64,000 bases of DNA, from positions 1-64,000 of the forward strand of contig JBPOHK010000059.1 of the NCBI GenBank assembly GCA_052035645.1. Reading direction: 5' to 3'. Of this stretch, positions 1-8,355 are shown piece by piece; within the stretch, counting starts at the first letter, position 1, and each line of letters starts with the position of its first letter. A program made the translations under genes and the position numbers. The DNA comes from RPQJ01 sp052035645 (GTDB lineage: Bacteria; Pseudomonadota; Gammaproteobacteria; Steroidobacterales; Steroidobacteraceae). A model generated the notes under the pieces. That model was not told the origin of the DNA. It worked only from the letters and a program-made list of their open reading frames with translations, and ran no database searches.

Positions 1-74
1 ACGTGCGGATACGGCTGAAATCGCGTCCCGAGCGACTTTCGGTTTTCAACATCCCTTGTCATATCCCTGCGCTC

Positions 75-118
75 GTCCGATGCGACTACTGACCGGCGGT
101 TCGCGACCCAACACGGAC
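75..118 (-). repeat. Cassette-type hairpin repeat R1
   Basis: On the plus strand the element opens with GTCCG and closes with CGGAC, so its ends pair. The interior holds ACCGGCGG, TTC, GACCC and ACGGAC followed by CTCG, which aligns with R2 at 433-479. It lies just past the 3' end of the leftward gene at 152-379. The same gene-then-repeat order recurs twice, as in integron cassettes or another single-gene array. No canonical attC could be established. Confidence 0.5.
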
Positions 119-151
119 ACTCGCGCCTTCACAGGCACCACCGGCCTTTGC

Positions 152-379
152 TCACCTTGCAAGCCGTCTCACCAGGAGAAATGCGCACACCCAAAGCACG
201 AGGCATGTCAGCCAACCCAAGAACATCGGCGACATCCAAATGAAAGCGCTAGCGAGCGCGCTCCCTAGTGGTGTCTGGGCACCTGCCGCGATGTAGGCCG
301 CCTGAAAGAGCTTCAGGAGACCCAAGTAAGTACCGAAGGCCAGGACCGCCGCGACAATCAACAAGGAAAAATTCCTCAT
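152..379 (-). CDS. Small integral membrane protein, unknown function
   Basis: About 75 residues with two hydrophobic segments: roughly residues 5-30 (LLIVAAVLAFGTYLGLLKLF) and 45-70 (FIWMSPMFLGWLTCLVLWVC), ending in basic RRLAR. This is the pattern of a two-pass inner-membrane protein. ATG at 379 is chosen over the TTG at 412 because AGGA lies five bases upstream. It is one of three small leftward genes that each have a hairpin repeat at the 3' end. I do not recognise the family. Its composition is less GC-rich than the core genes to the right, which fits accessory DNA. Confidence 0.55.
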   Translation of the reverse strand: MRNFSLLIVAAVLAFGTYLGLLKLFQAAYIAAGAQTPLGSALASAFIWMSPMFLGWLTCLVLWVCAFLLVRRLAR

Positions 380-432
380 GACAGTCCTATTGGGAGGGTG
401 AGAGTTCCGCAATGTTCAGACTCCACTTCCAT

Positions 433-479
433 GTCCGTTGCGGGACAGATTAACCGGCGGGTTCCGACCCGAAACGGAC
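433..479 (-). repeat. Cassette-type hairpin repeat R2
   Basis: Terminal arms GTCCGTT (433-439) and AACGGAC (473-479) are perfect 7-bp inverted repeats. Inside, CGGGT and ACCCG form a second stem. It aligns with R1 over GTCCG-TGCG, ACCGGCGG, GACCC and ACGGAC-CTCG. It sits directly after the 3' end of the lipoprotein gene at 499-1170. Confidence 0.55.
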
Positions 480-498
480 TCTCGATAGCTAACGCGAT

Positions 499-1170
499 TC
501 AATGCATCGATCCAGGTGGGTCTGACGCCCGTGGCAATGCCAGTAACTCGAGAGCAAGTTTCTTTCTTGATTCCGAGATTGTTGGATCATTTGCGACTTC
601 CGTTAGCGCTTGCCGAGATCGGTCTGTATCCACTACTTGCAGTCCCGACATCGCCCCTGCAGCCGCGAGCTCATCCGACCCGCGTGCCAAGCGCTCAAGC
701 AGCGAAATGTCCGTTTCGACGGCAACAGCCCCGAGAGCGATAAGAACGTCGACCTGATCAACACCCTTTGACGCATCAAGCTGCCCCAAGATGAACGATC
801 GATATTGAGGATCGGCTCGATTCCAACTCCCGAGGACTTGTGCCAAGGCCACCCTTGCAGGCGCCCCTTTGAGCAACTGCCAATTTAGATCCGGATACTC
901 GGAACTCGAGCCGGCCCATGCCGCATTTAGTAGGCGGACAACTTCCGGTCGGTCCTTCATCGTCGCCATCTGCACAATCGCGTTTACGAGGGCGCGCTCG
1001 TCCGAAGAGCGCAATTTCTGTCGCACTTGTTCGAATGGGAGGTTCGACGCGAAAACTCGAACCTCGGCGCCGCTTGGATCTCTAGCTCCTGGCGCCGGGC
1101 TACCAGTCTCCGAGGGATGGCACCCCGAAAGTAGAAGAATTGCGACACCTGCGATCAGTCGGCGATGCAC
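499..1170 (-). CDS. Lipoprotein with HEAT-like helical repeats, unknown function
   Basis: 223 residues from a GTG start. The N-terminus is a lipoprotein signal (basic MHRR, hydrophobic core, lipobox LLLSGC), so the mature protein is probably tethered to a membrane through Cys17. The rest is alpha-helical, with repeated leucine/alanine-rich helices such as ALVNAIVQMATM, VDVLIALGAVAV and LALELLAL at HEAT-repeat spacing. I do not recognise a specific family. Hairpin repeat R2 follows its stop and R3 precedes its start, so it forms the middle unit of the array-like left edge. Codon use is less GC-biased than in the core genes. Confidence 0.6.
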   Translation of the reverse strand: MHRRLIAGVAILLLSGCHPSETGSPAPGARDPSGAEVRVFASNLPFEQVRQKLRSSDERALVNAIVQMATMKDRPEVVRLLNAAWAGSSSEYPDLNWQLLKGAPARVALAQVLGSWNRADPQYRSFILGQLDASKGVDQVDVLIALGAVAVETDISLLERLARGSDELAAAGAMSGLQVVDTDRSRQALTEVANDPTISESRKKLALELLALPRASDPPGSMH

Positions 1171-1238
1171 GGTTTGAGTATTCCCGGAATTTCAGACAAG
1201 GCTCGAACGTCTGCTTCTAGCCGAACTTACCGCTCTGT

Positions 1239-1270
1239 GACCGTCGCGAACCGACCCGAAATTGACGGTC
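1239..1270 (-). repeat. Cassette-type hairpin repeat R3
   Basis: Arms GACCGTC (1239-1245) and GACGGTC (1264-1270) pair perfectly. The interior contains CCGACCCGAAA, identical to the core of R2. It sits between the stop of the gene at 1283-1549 and the start of the next leftward gene. It diverges more from R1 and R2 than they do from each other. Confidence 0.45.
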
Positions 1271-1282
1271 GGGTGACGGTAT

Positions 1283-1549
1283 TCAAATCGAGGCAACCGA
1301 TTCAATCTCGAAGTGCAGGTCGCCCTCACATTTGATGTAAGCGACCACGGCGTCCTGAAACTCATCGAGCAATGCCAGGCCTTGTGAGTCAACGTCGCTT
1401 TCGGCGGTCAACCGCAGAACCCCGCCCTTCCATTCGCATGTCACGTTCTGCTGCCAAGGACGCTCCGAGAATTCGAAGAGCATGTCCGCGACCGCTTCGG
1501 CGGCCTCGCTCTCCGTAAGCCCTGTGCAGGTGACGGTCGATCGGAACAT
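1283..1549 (-). CDS. Small hypothetical protein, 88 residues
   Basis: Begins MFRSTVTCTGLTESEAAEAV and ends DLHFEIESVASI. It looks like a small soluble alpha/beta protein, with no signal peptide and no membrane segment. The ATG at 1549 is chosen over longer upstream reading because GAGGG lies about seven bases before it. I do not recognise the family. It is the first unit of the leftward small-gene series, and repeat R3 lies just past its stop. Confidence 0.5.
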   Translation of the reverse strand: MFRSTVTCTGLTESEAAEAVADMLFEFSERPWQQNVTCEWKGGVLRLTAESDVDSQGLALLDEFQDAVVAYIKCEGDLHFEIESVASI

Positions 1550-1601
1550 CCTTTGCCCTCGATTGGACCGCTCCGGAACCGCGCGGCGAAGGTCCGTTTC
1601 T

Positions 1602-1615
1602 GGCCGTTTCCGGCC
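1602..1615. repeat. Perfect GGCCG-TTTC-CGGCC hairpin in the phoD 3' region
   Basis: GGCCG (1602-1606) and CGGCC (1611-1615) flank a four-base loop that reads GAAA on the minus strand. It lies in the 117-bp gap between the phoD stop and the next leftward gene. GTCCGTT immediately to its left (from 1592) resembles the arm of repeat R2. It may terminate phoD transcription or be a fourth, degenerate array repeat. No T-tract follows, so the terminator reading is weak. Confidence 0.35.
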
Positions 1616-1666
1616 CCTCACGTCAGCATAAGCCCAGCGGCCGAATTTCACACGGCCCGGCACCCA

Positions 1667-3754
1667 TCACCCAAGCCCCGGATCGCCTTCGATCAATTCC
1701 CGTGCCATCCGCGGGCGTTCTCCCGGCCGCCAGAGCTTCGCGACATGCGCGAGTCGATAGCGCAGGGGTCCGCCATCGTTGCCGGCGCTGCGCTCGATCG
1801 GCCGCGGGATGCACACGAATTCCGTGCGAATCTCGTCCTGCGTCAGCCGGACCTTCGCGTAGCCGTGGCCGCCGAGGTCGACGAACTCCAGATGAGGCGC
1901 GAGTTCGCGATTCGAGAGAGCCTGCGCCTGGCGCAGATCCCGCGCCCTGGCGTACTCGAGCGTCGACCGGACGCCGTGTCTCAGCAGCATGTTGAAGGTC
2001 CACTCCGGGGCTCCCGCCGCGCGGTCGGCGAGGAACAGCGGCCGGAGCGGATGGGCCTTGGCGAGGCGATGCTCGTAAGCCTCCATCGCGCCGGGGCTGC
2101 TGAGTGAGCCGCCCACGAAACTGAGGCCCACCGGCTCGAACGGCTTCGGCGGCAGCGCCTTCGCGGCATAACCGGCCCAGAAGCTGTGCCGGTCGCCCGA
2201 GACGATCACGAAGCCAGTGATCTTCGAATCACGGACAAAGTCGTAGACCTCGCTGCGCTCCACGTAGGCGCTGCCGTAATCGCCACTGCTGAGGATTGCG
2301 TAGCTGCCGGGCCACGTCTTCGTCAGTCCCGCCGGGAGATTCTGCGGATCGGCGCGCCAATCGAGCGAACCCTGCGAGTTCCCCCAGATCTTCCACGTGG
2401 CCGTAGACTGCGCCAACCGCTCTTTGAACCACCGTTTCTGCTCGGCACCGAGAATCGTCTGTGGCGGCGCCTGCTTCTGCGGGTTCGCAATCCGCACCTC
2501 GCCGAAGGTGATCTCGACCGGCGGCTGGCCCCCGTTGAACGTGCGTCCGCCGTCGAGGATCTCCATCGCGTCCTCGGGGAACATGCCGAGGAACTCCGGG
2601 CCGCCGAGCTTCTCGAGGGCGGGGTCGATGGCGGGATCCTGGCTTCGGTAGCTGTGCTGGTCGGTGACGATCAGGTCCAGATGGCGGCCGTACCGCAGCG
2701 CGCGGTAGCCGATGAGACTGCGGATAGCGGTCAGATTGTTGGGCTCGACGCCGAGACCGTCGGCGTCGAACGTCTCGACCGGCACGTCCTTCACGGCGGG
2801 CGCGTCGAAGCGATCCAGCGATCCGCCTGGCGACGCGACGCGCGCAGGAATGTATTCGAACCACGCCTGATTGGCTGCGACCTTGACGGTCTGCCCCGGC
2901 AGCTCGAACGAACCTGCCTGCACGATGCTCGGCCAGCCCTGCCAGGAGAACGCGTGGTTGTCCCAGATGCACACGAACGGCCAGCGGGCGCGCGCATCCT
3001 GGAGATCGGGATCGCGCAGGTAGCCCTGGTACACCGCGCGATACCCCTCGACCGTCAAGGGAATGTGGAAGTTGCCGACCTTCTGGCCGTCGGGGATGCG
3101 CGCGACCTCGTAGATTTTGCGGTCGTACCGCGTCTGCACCTCCTCCGGGTATTCGACCACCTCGTAGATGAAGTCGCCGAGGTGCAGGACGAAGTCGAGT
3201 TGGTCGCCCGCCGCAGCGCGCTCGTCCTCGTAGATCATCCGTCGATAGCCGTTCAGCTTGCCTTCGTTGACGCTCTGGCAGCTGACCCAGGCGAAGTTGA
3301 CGGGCCGCCCGTCGTCGGTGGCGGGCGCCGTCCGGGTGCGCCCGATTCGGCTTCCGTTTCCGTCGGCATCCGTGAAGCGATACCAGTACGTGCGCGACGG
3401 CCTGAGCCCGCCGACCAGCACCCGGGCTGTCCAGTCCGCGGCCGCGGAAACGGGCGCCTGCGCTCGTGCAACGACCCGCCTGAAATCCGGATCCTCTGCG
3501 ACCTCGACCGCGAGCAGGTGTCGATCGCCCTGCCCGAACGGACGACGGGTCCACAGGATGACACTGGTCGGATCCGGATCACCCGAGGTGACGCCCTCGG
3601 GAAAGAGGTCCCGGCGTTCCTTCCAGGGGGTCCGCGAGGCTTGCGCTGCGCCTCCCCACGCGAGCGACGCACCCATCGCAGCGGCCATCTGGACGAACTC
3701 ACGGCGACTGAGCGCCGCGCGCGGCCCGCGCACTCCCGGCTGCTTGTCTTTCAT
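1667..3754 (-). CDS. phoD: PhoD-type alkaline phosphatase / phosphodiesterase, Tat-exported
   Basis: 695 residues. The N-terminus carries a twin-arginine signal (LSRREFVQMAAAMGASLAWGG), so a folded metalloenzyme is exported to the periplasm. A PhoD N-terminal domain follows (FPEGVTSGDPDPTSVILWTR), then the metallophosphatase core. Metal-binding signatures are FAWVSCQS, LHLGDFIYE, WDNHAFSWQG and VSGDRHSFWAG. PhoD enzymes release phosphate from phosphate esters and diesters using Fe/Ca. ATG 3754 is chosen because GGGAGG precedes it and the Tat signal begins there. It lies 102 bp downstream of a GlpT-type transporter on the same strand, so the pair may serve organic phosphate use. Confidence 0.9.
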   Translation of the reverse strand: MKDKQPGVRGPRAALSRREFVQMAAAMGASLAWGGAAQASRTPWKERRDLFPEGVTSGDPDPTSVILWTRRPFGQGDRHLLAVEVAEDPDFRRVVARAQAPVSAAADWTARVLVGGLRPSRTYWYRFTDADGNGSRIGRTRTAPATDDGRPVNFAWVSCQSVNEGKLNGYRRMIYEDERAAAGDQLDFVLHLGDFIYEVVEYPEEVQTRYDRKIYEVARIPDGQKVGNFHIPLTVEGYRAVYQGYLRDPDLQDARARWPFVCIWDNHAFSWQGWPSIVQAGSFELPGQTVKVAANQAWFEYIPARVASPGGSLDRFDAPAVKDVPVETFDADGLGVEPNNLTAIRSLIGYRALRYGRHLDLIVTDQHSYRSQDPAIDPALEKLGGPEFLGMFPEDAMEILDGGRTFNGGQPPVEITFGEVRIANPQKQAPPQTILGAEQKRWFKERLAQSTATWKIWGNSQGSLDWRADPQNLPAGLTKTWPGSYAILSSGDYGSAYVERSEVYDFVRDSKITGFVIVSGDRHSFWAGYAAKALPPKPFEPVGLSFVGGSLSSPGAMEAYEHRLAKAHPLRPLFLADRAAGAPEWTFNMLLRHGVRSTLEYARARDLRQAQALSNRELAPHLEFVDLGGHGYAKVRLTQDEIRTEFVCIPRPIERSAGNDGGPLRYRLAHVAKLWRPGERPRMARELIEGDPGLG

Positions 3755-3856
3755 TCCAGTGACCTCCCGTGTGGTACCGGTGCGCAATGACGGGGATTCG
3801 CCTGTGGCGCAGCCGGTCGCCGAGGAGGCGGCCTGCCCGACGCCGGGCCCCTCATC

Positions 3857-5203
3857 TCAACCCGGCGCGGCGCGACTCTCCGCCTTGTGCCCCAGCGTCA
3901 GCGCACTGAACAGGATCGCCAGCACGCAGCACGCGACCATCGTGGCGAACACGCCGCTCCAGCCCCAGTGATCGGCGATCCAGCCGACGCCGGTGCCCGC
4001 CACGGCCGAACCGAACACGTAGCCGAAGAAACCGGTGAATCCCGCCGCCGTGCCCGCCGCCTTTTTCGGCACGAGGTCGAGCGCGTGCAGTCCGATGATC
4101 ATCACCGGCCCGTAGACGAAGAAGCCGATCCAGATCAGCGACGCCTGGTCGATCCACAGCGGCCCCTGCCCGTTGAGCGCGTAGACGATCACTCCGAGCA
4201 GCGTCGCGAGCATGAACACGATCGTCGCCGGCGCGCGCCGGCCCTTGAACACCGTGTCCGACATCCAGCCGCAGAGGATCGTGCCGGGAATCGCGGCGTA
4301 CTCGAACATCGCCCAGGCGACGGTCGAGTCCCGGAACGAGAAGCCCTTGGCCGTCTGCATGTAGGTGGGGATCCAGTCGACCACGCCGTAGCGCACGAAA
4401 TAGACGAATGCGTTGGCGAACGCGATGGCCCACAGGTACTTGTTGGGCAGCACGTGCTCGAAGAAGATCTGGCGGAACGTGAACACGCGCTCGTGCTCGA
4501 ACCGGTAGTTGGACGGGTAGTCGTTCTTGTACTCCTCGACCGGCGGCAGCCCGCAGCTCTGCGGGGTGTCGCGGAGCAGGAACCAGATGACGACGGCGAT
4601 GACCGCGGCGACCAGCGCGTTGAAGGTGAACTTCGCCGTCCACGTGCCGAGCAGGGTGACGCCGAGCAGCGCGAGCGGCGCCGCCGTGCCGTTGCCGACG
4701 TTGTGGGCGACATTCCAGTAGGACACGATGCGGCCGCGCTCGCGCGTACTCCACCAGTGCACCATCGTCTTGCCGCTGGGCGGCCAGCCCATGCCATTGA
4801 CCCAGCCGTTGAGCGTCATCAGCGCGATGATCGCGAACAGCGAGCCGTACACCGCGTCGCTCAGACCGAAGACGAGCATCACCGCGGCCGACAGCAGCAG
4901 CCCGAGCGGCATGAACCAGCGCGGATTGCTGCGGTCGGAAACCGAGCCCATCAGGAACTTCGACGCGCCGTACGCGATCGAGAGCCCCGTCATCGCCGTG
5001 CCGAGCTGGGCCTTCGTGTACTCGGGGTGCTCGGCGAGGATGTCCGGCATCGCGAGCGCGAAGTTCTTGCGCACCAGGTAGTACGCCGCGTAGCCGACGA
5101 AGATGCCGGCGAAGATCTGCCAGCGCAGGCGCCGATACTCGGGATCGACGCGGTCGGACGGCAGCCGCGGCGCGTCGGGCTCGGGCCTCAGGAATGCGAA
5201 CAC
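3857..5203 (-). CDS. glpT: MFS organophosphate antiporter, GlpT/UhpT family
   Basis: 448 residues from a GTG start preceded by GGGGGGAG. About twelve hydrophobic segments are visible. Family motifs include YAAYYLVRKNFALAMPDI near residue 40, GLSIAYGASKFLMGSVSDRSNPR and MGWPPSGKTMVHWW. These mark the glycerol-3-phosphate/hexose-phosphate:phosphate antiporters of the inner membrane. The exact substrate cannot be read from the sequence; glycerol-3-phosphate is the best guess from overall likeness. Downstream phoD on the same strand could supply phosphate or phosphoesters. Confidence 0.85.
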   Translation of the reverse strand: MFAFLRPEPDAPRLPSDRVDPEYRRLRWQIFAGIFVGYAAYYLVRKNFALAMPDILAEHPEYTKAQLGTAMTGLSIAYGASKFLMGSVSDRSNPRWFMPLGLLLSAAVMLVFGLSDAVYGSLFAIIALMTLNGWVNGMGWPPSGKTMVHWWSTRERGRIVSYWNVAHNVGNGTAAPLALLGVTLLGTWTAKFTFNALVAAVIAVVIWFLLRDTPQSCGLPPVEEYKNDYPSNYRFEHERVFTFRQIFFEHVLPNKYLWAIAFANAFVYFVRYGVVDWIPTYMQTAKGFSFRDSTVAWAMFEYAAIPGTILCGWMSDTVFKGRRAPATIVFMLATLLGVIVYALNGQGPLWIDQASLIWIGFFVYGPVMIIGLHALDLVPKKAAGTAAGFTGFFGYVFGSAVAGTGVGWIADHWGWSGVFATMVACCVLAILFSALTLGHKAESRAAPG

Positions 5204-5335
5204 CGTGACTCCCCCCGTTCTCGCGCCGACTCTAGCACGCTCGTCGCGCGCGACCGGCACGGCATTGCTGCACCACGGCAAGGACGACAGCGCACCACCC
5301 CTTGGTGCCGCAAGCGGCTGCGATATAGTACGGGC

Positions 5336-6649
5336 ATGATCAAGCCCCTCCTGCGCGCACTGCTCGTGTGCGGCTCGCTCGCCATCCTTCCCGCCTCGGC
5401 CGCCCCGGCGCCGAGCCAGCCCGGCACGAACGCACCGGAGCTCGCGAAGGCCGGTCCGCAGGCCGTGGGCGTGCGCACCGTCACGCTGGTCGACCGGTCG
5501 GCGATCGACGTGCTCGGCTTCGATGCGAAGACCGGCCAGGCCCCGCGTCGCGAACGCTCGCTGACGGTCGACGTCTGGTACCCCGCAAAGCCCTCGTCCG
5601 GCGCGCAGCCCGAAACCTACGCCGCGCGCATGGACGCCGAGCCGCCCGCGCCGCCGACGCCTTTCCGCATTGCGGGCATCGCATTTCGCGATGCGCCCCC
5701 GGCCGCTGGCCGCGCCCCGCTCGTCGTCGTCTCGCACGGCTACGGCAACGTCACCGTCGGCATGAGCTGGCTGACGGAGAACCTCGCCTCCAAGGGTTAC
5801 GTCGTCGCGGCGATCCGCCACGAGGACAGCTACCTCAATCCCGCCGGCTTCCCGAACGCCGTGCTGCGGCGGCCGCTCGACATCGCGTTCGTCGTGCGCG
5901 AGCTGCCGGCGGCACTCGGGACCTCGGTCGGCGTCGATGCCTCGCGGGTCGCGCTGGTCGGCTACTCGATGGGCGGCTACGGCGTGCTCACGGCCGGGGG
6001 CGCGACCATCGACCCGCAGAGTCCGCTCAATACGATCGTGCCGGGCGGCCTGCTCGCACCGTACGTGCGCGGCGGCCCCGCGAGCGGCGACCTGCGGGCG
6101 GCGAACGTGCGGGCGGTCGTGGCCATCGCCCCGGCCGGCGGCGCATTCTCGGCCTGGGGCGCCACCGGCCTGCAGGACATCACCGCGTCGCTGCTGCTCA
6201 TCGCCGGCGACCGCGACCAGACCGTCGACTACGCGTCCGGCGCAAGGGCGTTCTTCGAGGCGGCGAAGCGCTCGAACCGCTACCTGCTCACCTTCCACAA
6301 CGGCGGCCACGCGCTCGGCCTCGGCCCGGCGCCGGAGGAGATGAAGGCGAGCCTGTGGGACGAGGACTGGTTCGAGGACCCGGTGTGGCGGAAGGAGCGC
6401 CTGGTCGGCATCCAGCTGCACTTCATCACGGCGTTCCTCGACCGGGAGATCAAGGGAGAGGCCAGTCGTGGCGCCTATCTCGACGGCCTCGTCGAGGAAT
6501 CCAGCAGCGGCCAGTGGAAGGATGCGCCGGCCGGCACGCCGTGGGGCGCCTACAGCCCCGGAGGCGAGGGCGTCACGCTCTGGAAGGGCTTCCAGCGCCG
6601 TCACGCCGAGGGGCTCGGACTGCTGCACCGGCCGCCGGAAGCTCCCTGA
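5336..6649 (+). CDS. Exported alpha/beta hydrolase (dienelactone hydrolase / PAF-acetylhydrolase-like)
   Basis: 437 residues with a cleavable Sec signal ending ILPASAAP. The alpha/beta-hydrolase core shows VVVSHGYGN (oxyanion region) and the nucleophile elbow VGYSMGGYG with Ser. A late acidic residue lies in IAGDRDQTVDY and a catalytic His in FHNGGHALGLG. It belongs to the exported dienelactone-hydrolase/platelet-activating-factor-hydrolase group; the substrate is unknown. A TATAGT -10 hexamer (5324-5329) with TTGGTG 16 bases upstream ends only six bases before the ATG. That would give a leaderless or near-leaderless mRNA, and no Shine-Dalgarno sequence is visible. Confidence 0.8.
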   Translation: MIKPLLRALLVCGSLAILPASAAPAPSQPGTNAPELAKAGPQAVGVRTVTLVDRSAIDVLGFDAKTGQAPRRERSLTVDVWYPAKPSSGAQPETYAARMDAEPPAPPTPFRIAGIAFRDAPPAAGRAPLVVVSHGYGNVTVGMSWLTENLASKGYVVAAIRHEDSYLNPAGFPNAVLRRPLDIAFVVRELPAALGTSVGVDASRVALVGYSMGGYGVLTAGGATIDPQSPLNTIVPGGLLAPYVRGGPASGDLRAANVRAVVAIAPAGGAFSAWGATGLQDITASLLLIAGDRDQTVDYASGARAFFEAAKRSNRYLLTFHNGGHALGLGPAPEEMKASLWDEDWFEDPVWRKERLVGIQLHFITAFLDREIKGEASRGAYLDGLVEESSSGQWKDAPAGTPWGAYSPGGEGVTLWKGFQRRHAEGLGLLHRPPEAP

Positions 6650-6744
6650 CGGCCCGCAAGGCCGGATTTGGATCCGTTTTGGAAGGATCTGCCGCGCCGC
6701 GCGGCGGGCCGTTCTTATGATTCGCCGGTCCCGCGGAGGCGAAC

Positions 6745-6939
6745 ATGGAAACGACTCGTCCCTCGCATTCGACCGCCCCGACCGATTCCCGGTCTTCCGA
6801 CGACGCATCGTGGTCCCAGAACGGCGTGCTCGAGGCTGTACTGGCCGCGATCCGCGAGTGCCGTCCGGGCAAGTGCGTCGTCCTCGAGTCCCGTTACCTG
6901 CCCGAGGACCGGCCGGGGTTCGCGATCGAAGCCGAGTGA
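6745..6939 (+). CDS. Small hypothetical protein, 64 residues
   Basis: ATG preceded by a strong GGAGGCGAAC ribosome-binding site, which is the main reason to accept it. The first 25 residues are polar and Ser/Thr-rich. The C-terminal part carries two Cys six residues apart (RECRPGKCVVL). No signal peptide or membrane segment is evident, and the family is not recognised. It stands alone between two unrelated genes, 95 bp after the hydrolase and convergent with the TPR lipoprotein. Confidence 0.5.
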   Translation: METTRPSHSTAPTDSRSSDDASWSQNGVLEAVLAAIRECRPGKCVVLESRYLPEDRPGFAIEAE

Positions 6940-6994
6940 GCGCCCGACTGCCGTCGAGCCCGCGCGGCAGCGCGGTCCGCCCGCCTCCAGCCCT

Positions 6995-8215
6995 TCAGAG
7001 TGAACGATCTGTCGGCAACGACGGAATCGGCAGGTCGTCGGCCGACCCGGCGGGCGGCTGTTCGCCCGCGAGCGCCGCAAACCCGGCCCGGTACCGCGCC
7101 CGGATCGCGTCCGACTGCGCGAGCCCGAGTGCCGCCTGCAGGCTGCGACGGGCCTCCTCGTCCCGTCCCGCGGCGAGGTAGCTGCGGGCGAGCGCGAACT
7201 GGAAGTCGGCTTCCTTCGGCAGTCGCGCCGCCGCCCGCCGGTACCAGCCGATGGCAGCCTCCGCGTCGCCCGCCTGCAGGGCCCGCTCGCCCTGCCAATA
7301 CAGGTAATGGGGATTGCGCAGCCGATAGCGCTGCACGCGGGCGTGCAGCCGGGCGGCTCCCTCGGCATCGCCCCGCTGCTCGAGCAGCAGCGCCAGATTG
7401 TTGAGCGCCGAGAGGTCCCCGGGCGAAATCGCGAGCGCGGTCCGATAGGCCCGCCCGGCCTCGTCGAGCTGGCCATTGCGCACGAACACCACGCCGAGGT
7501 TGAGCCACAGGGTCGCGGCGCGCGGGTCGACGTCGATGCCGCGCCGGTACAGCCAGTAGGCCCCCTCGAGGTCGCCGGCGGTGAAGCGTTCGACGCCGAG
7601 GTTGCCGAGGTACTGCGCGGTGGCGTTCGCGTCGCTCACCACCCGGGCACGGGTGTAGGCAGCCGCCTCGGGCGGCCGGAAGTCGACGACGCCTTCGAGG
7701 GCCCCGAGCGCGGTTACCGCCGCGACGTGCCGCTCGACCACGAACGTCCCGCCCTCGACGTGCCACTGCGGCAGCGTCGGCACGTCCTGGAAGCTCGCCT
7801 CCACGCCGGCGAGCCGGGCGAGCTGCACGACCAGCGCGGAGAACGACAGGCAGTTGCCCACGCGGAGACGGAACACTTCGCTGGCCGTCAGCGTGCGCGC
7901 CTCGGAGTAGCGGATGGCGAGCGGGCTCGCGGGCGCCATCAGGTCGCTCGCGAGGCGGCGCACGCGCTCGCGCGGGCCCGGGATCGGCGCCAGAACGTCG
8001 CGTGCGTACGCGCGCATCGCATCGTCGACGGCGAGGAAATCCCCGGGTCGTGGCGATTCGGGCGCGGCCGAACGGGTGGCGCCGCGCAGGGGCGGCACGG
8101 CATCGGCCGGCGACCACGCACCACCGGTCGCGGCGCAACCCGCCGCGACCAGGACTGCCAGCGCGGCAGCCGCGCGAACCGCGCATCGCCCGCATTGCCA
8201 CGACGTCCCACGCAT
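6995..8215 (-). CDS. TPR lipoprotein with transglutaminase-like N-terminal domain
   Basis: 406 residues. The lipoprotein signal ends LVAAGCAAT (Cys27). Residues about 85-170 contain VGNCLSFSALVVQLARLAG and PQWHVEG, the Cys and His pattern of bacterial transglutaminase-like folds. From about residue 195 several TPR units run in series, e.g. AQYLGNLGVERFTAGDLEGAYWLYR, ATLWLNLGVVFVRNGQLDEAGRAYR and DLSALNNLALLLEQRGDAEGAA. It is probably an outer-membrane or periplasmic scaffold; the partner is unknown. It diverges from the carnitine island to its right. Confidence 0.8.
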   Translation of the reverse strand: MRGTSWQCGRCAVRAAAALAVLVAAGCAATGGAWSPADAVPPLRGATRSAAPESPRPGDFLAVDDAMRAYARDVLAPIPGPRERVRRLASDLMAPASPLAIRYSEARTLTASEVFRLRVGNCLSFSALVVQLARLAGVEASFQDVPTLPQWHVEGGTFVVERHVAAVTALGALEGVVDFRPPEAAAYTRARVVSDANATAQYLGNLGVERFTAGDLEGAYWLYRRGIDVDPRAATLWLNLGVVFVRNGQLDEAGRAYRTALAISPGDLSALNNLALLLEQRGDAEGAARLHARVQRYRLRNPHYLYWQGERALQAGDAEAAIGWYRRAAARLPKEADFQFALARSYLAAGRDEEARRSLQAALGLAQSDAIRARYRAGFAALAGEQPPAGSADDLPIPSLPTDRSL

Positions 8216-8296
8216 CGGCCGGCCTCTGCGTTTGCCGGGGACGAACCATCCTAGCGCAGCGCGGCCGCCGCGGGCGGGCCGGCTTTAATTATTATC

Positions 8297-8315
8297 GACG
8301 TTATAATATAACGTC
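8297..8315. promoter_or_regulatory. Perfect 9-1-9 palindrome over a -10 box: candidate operator of the carnitine island
   Basis: GACGTTATAATATAACGTC is an exact palindrome with a one-base centre. It contains the -10 hexamer TATAAT (8302-8307) about 50 bp before the cdhC start; no clear -35 is seen. It is an AT-rich island inside very GC-rich DNA. Occupancy by a TetR-type dimer would block the promoter. The TetR gene at 13865-14467 is the natural candidate, and a related near-palindrome lies at 16001-16024. Confidence 0.6.
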
Positions 8316-8355
8316 CGCAGCCGGCCCCGACCGGCCCATCCTGGGGGATAACGCC

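Noticed and set aside
3887..6649. A 920-codon rightward frame covering the GlpT region
   Set aside because: Only the last 437 codons (from 5336) look like protein; the rest is antisense to the transporter gene.
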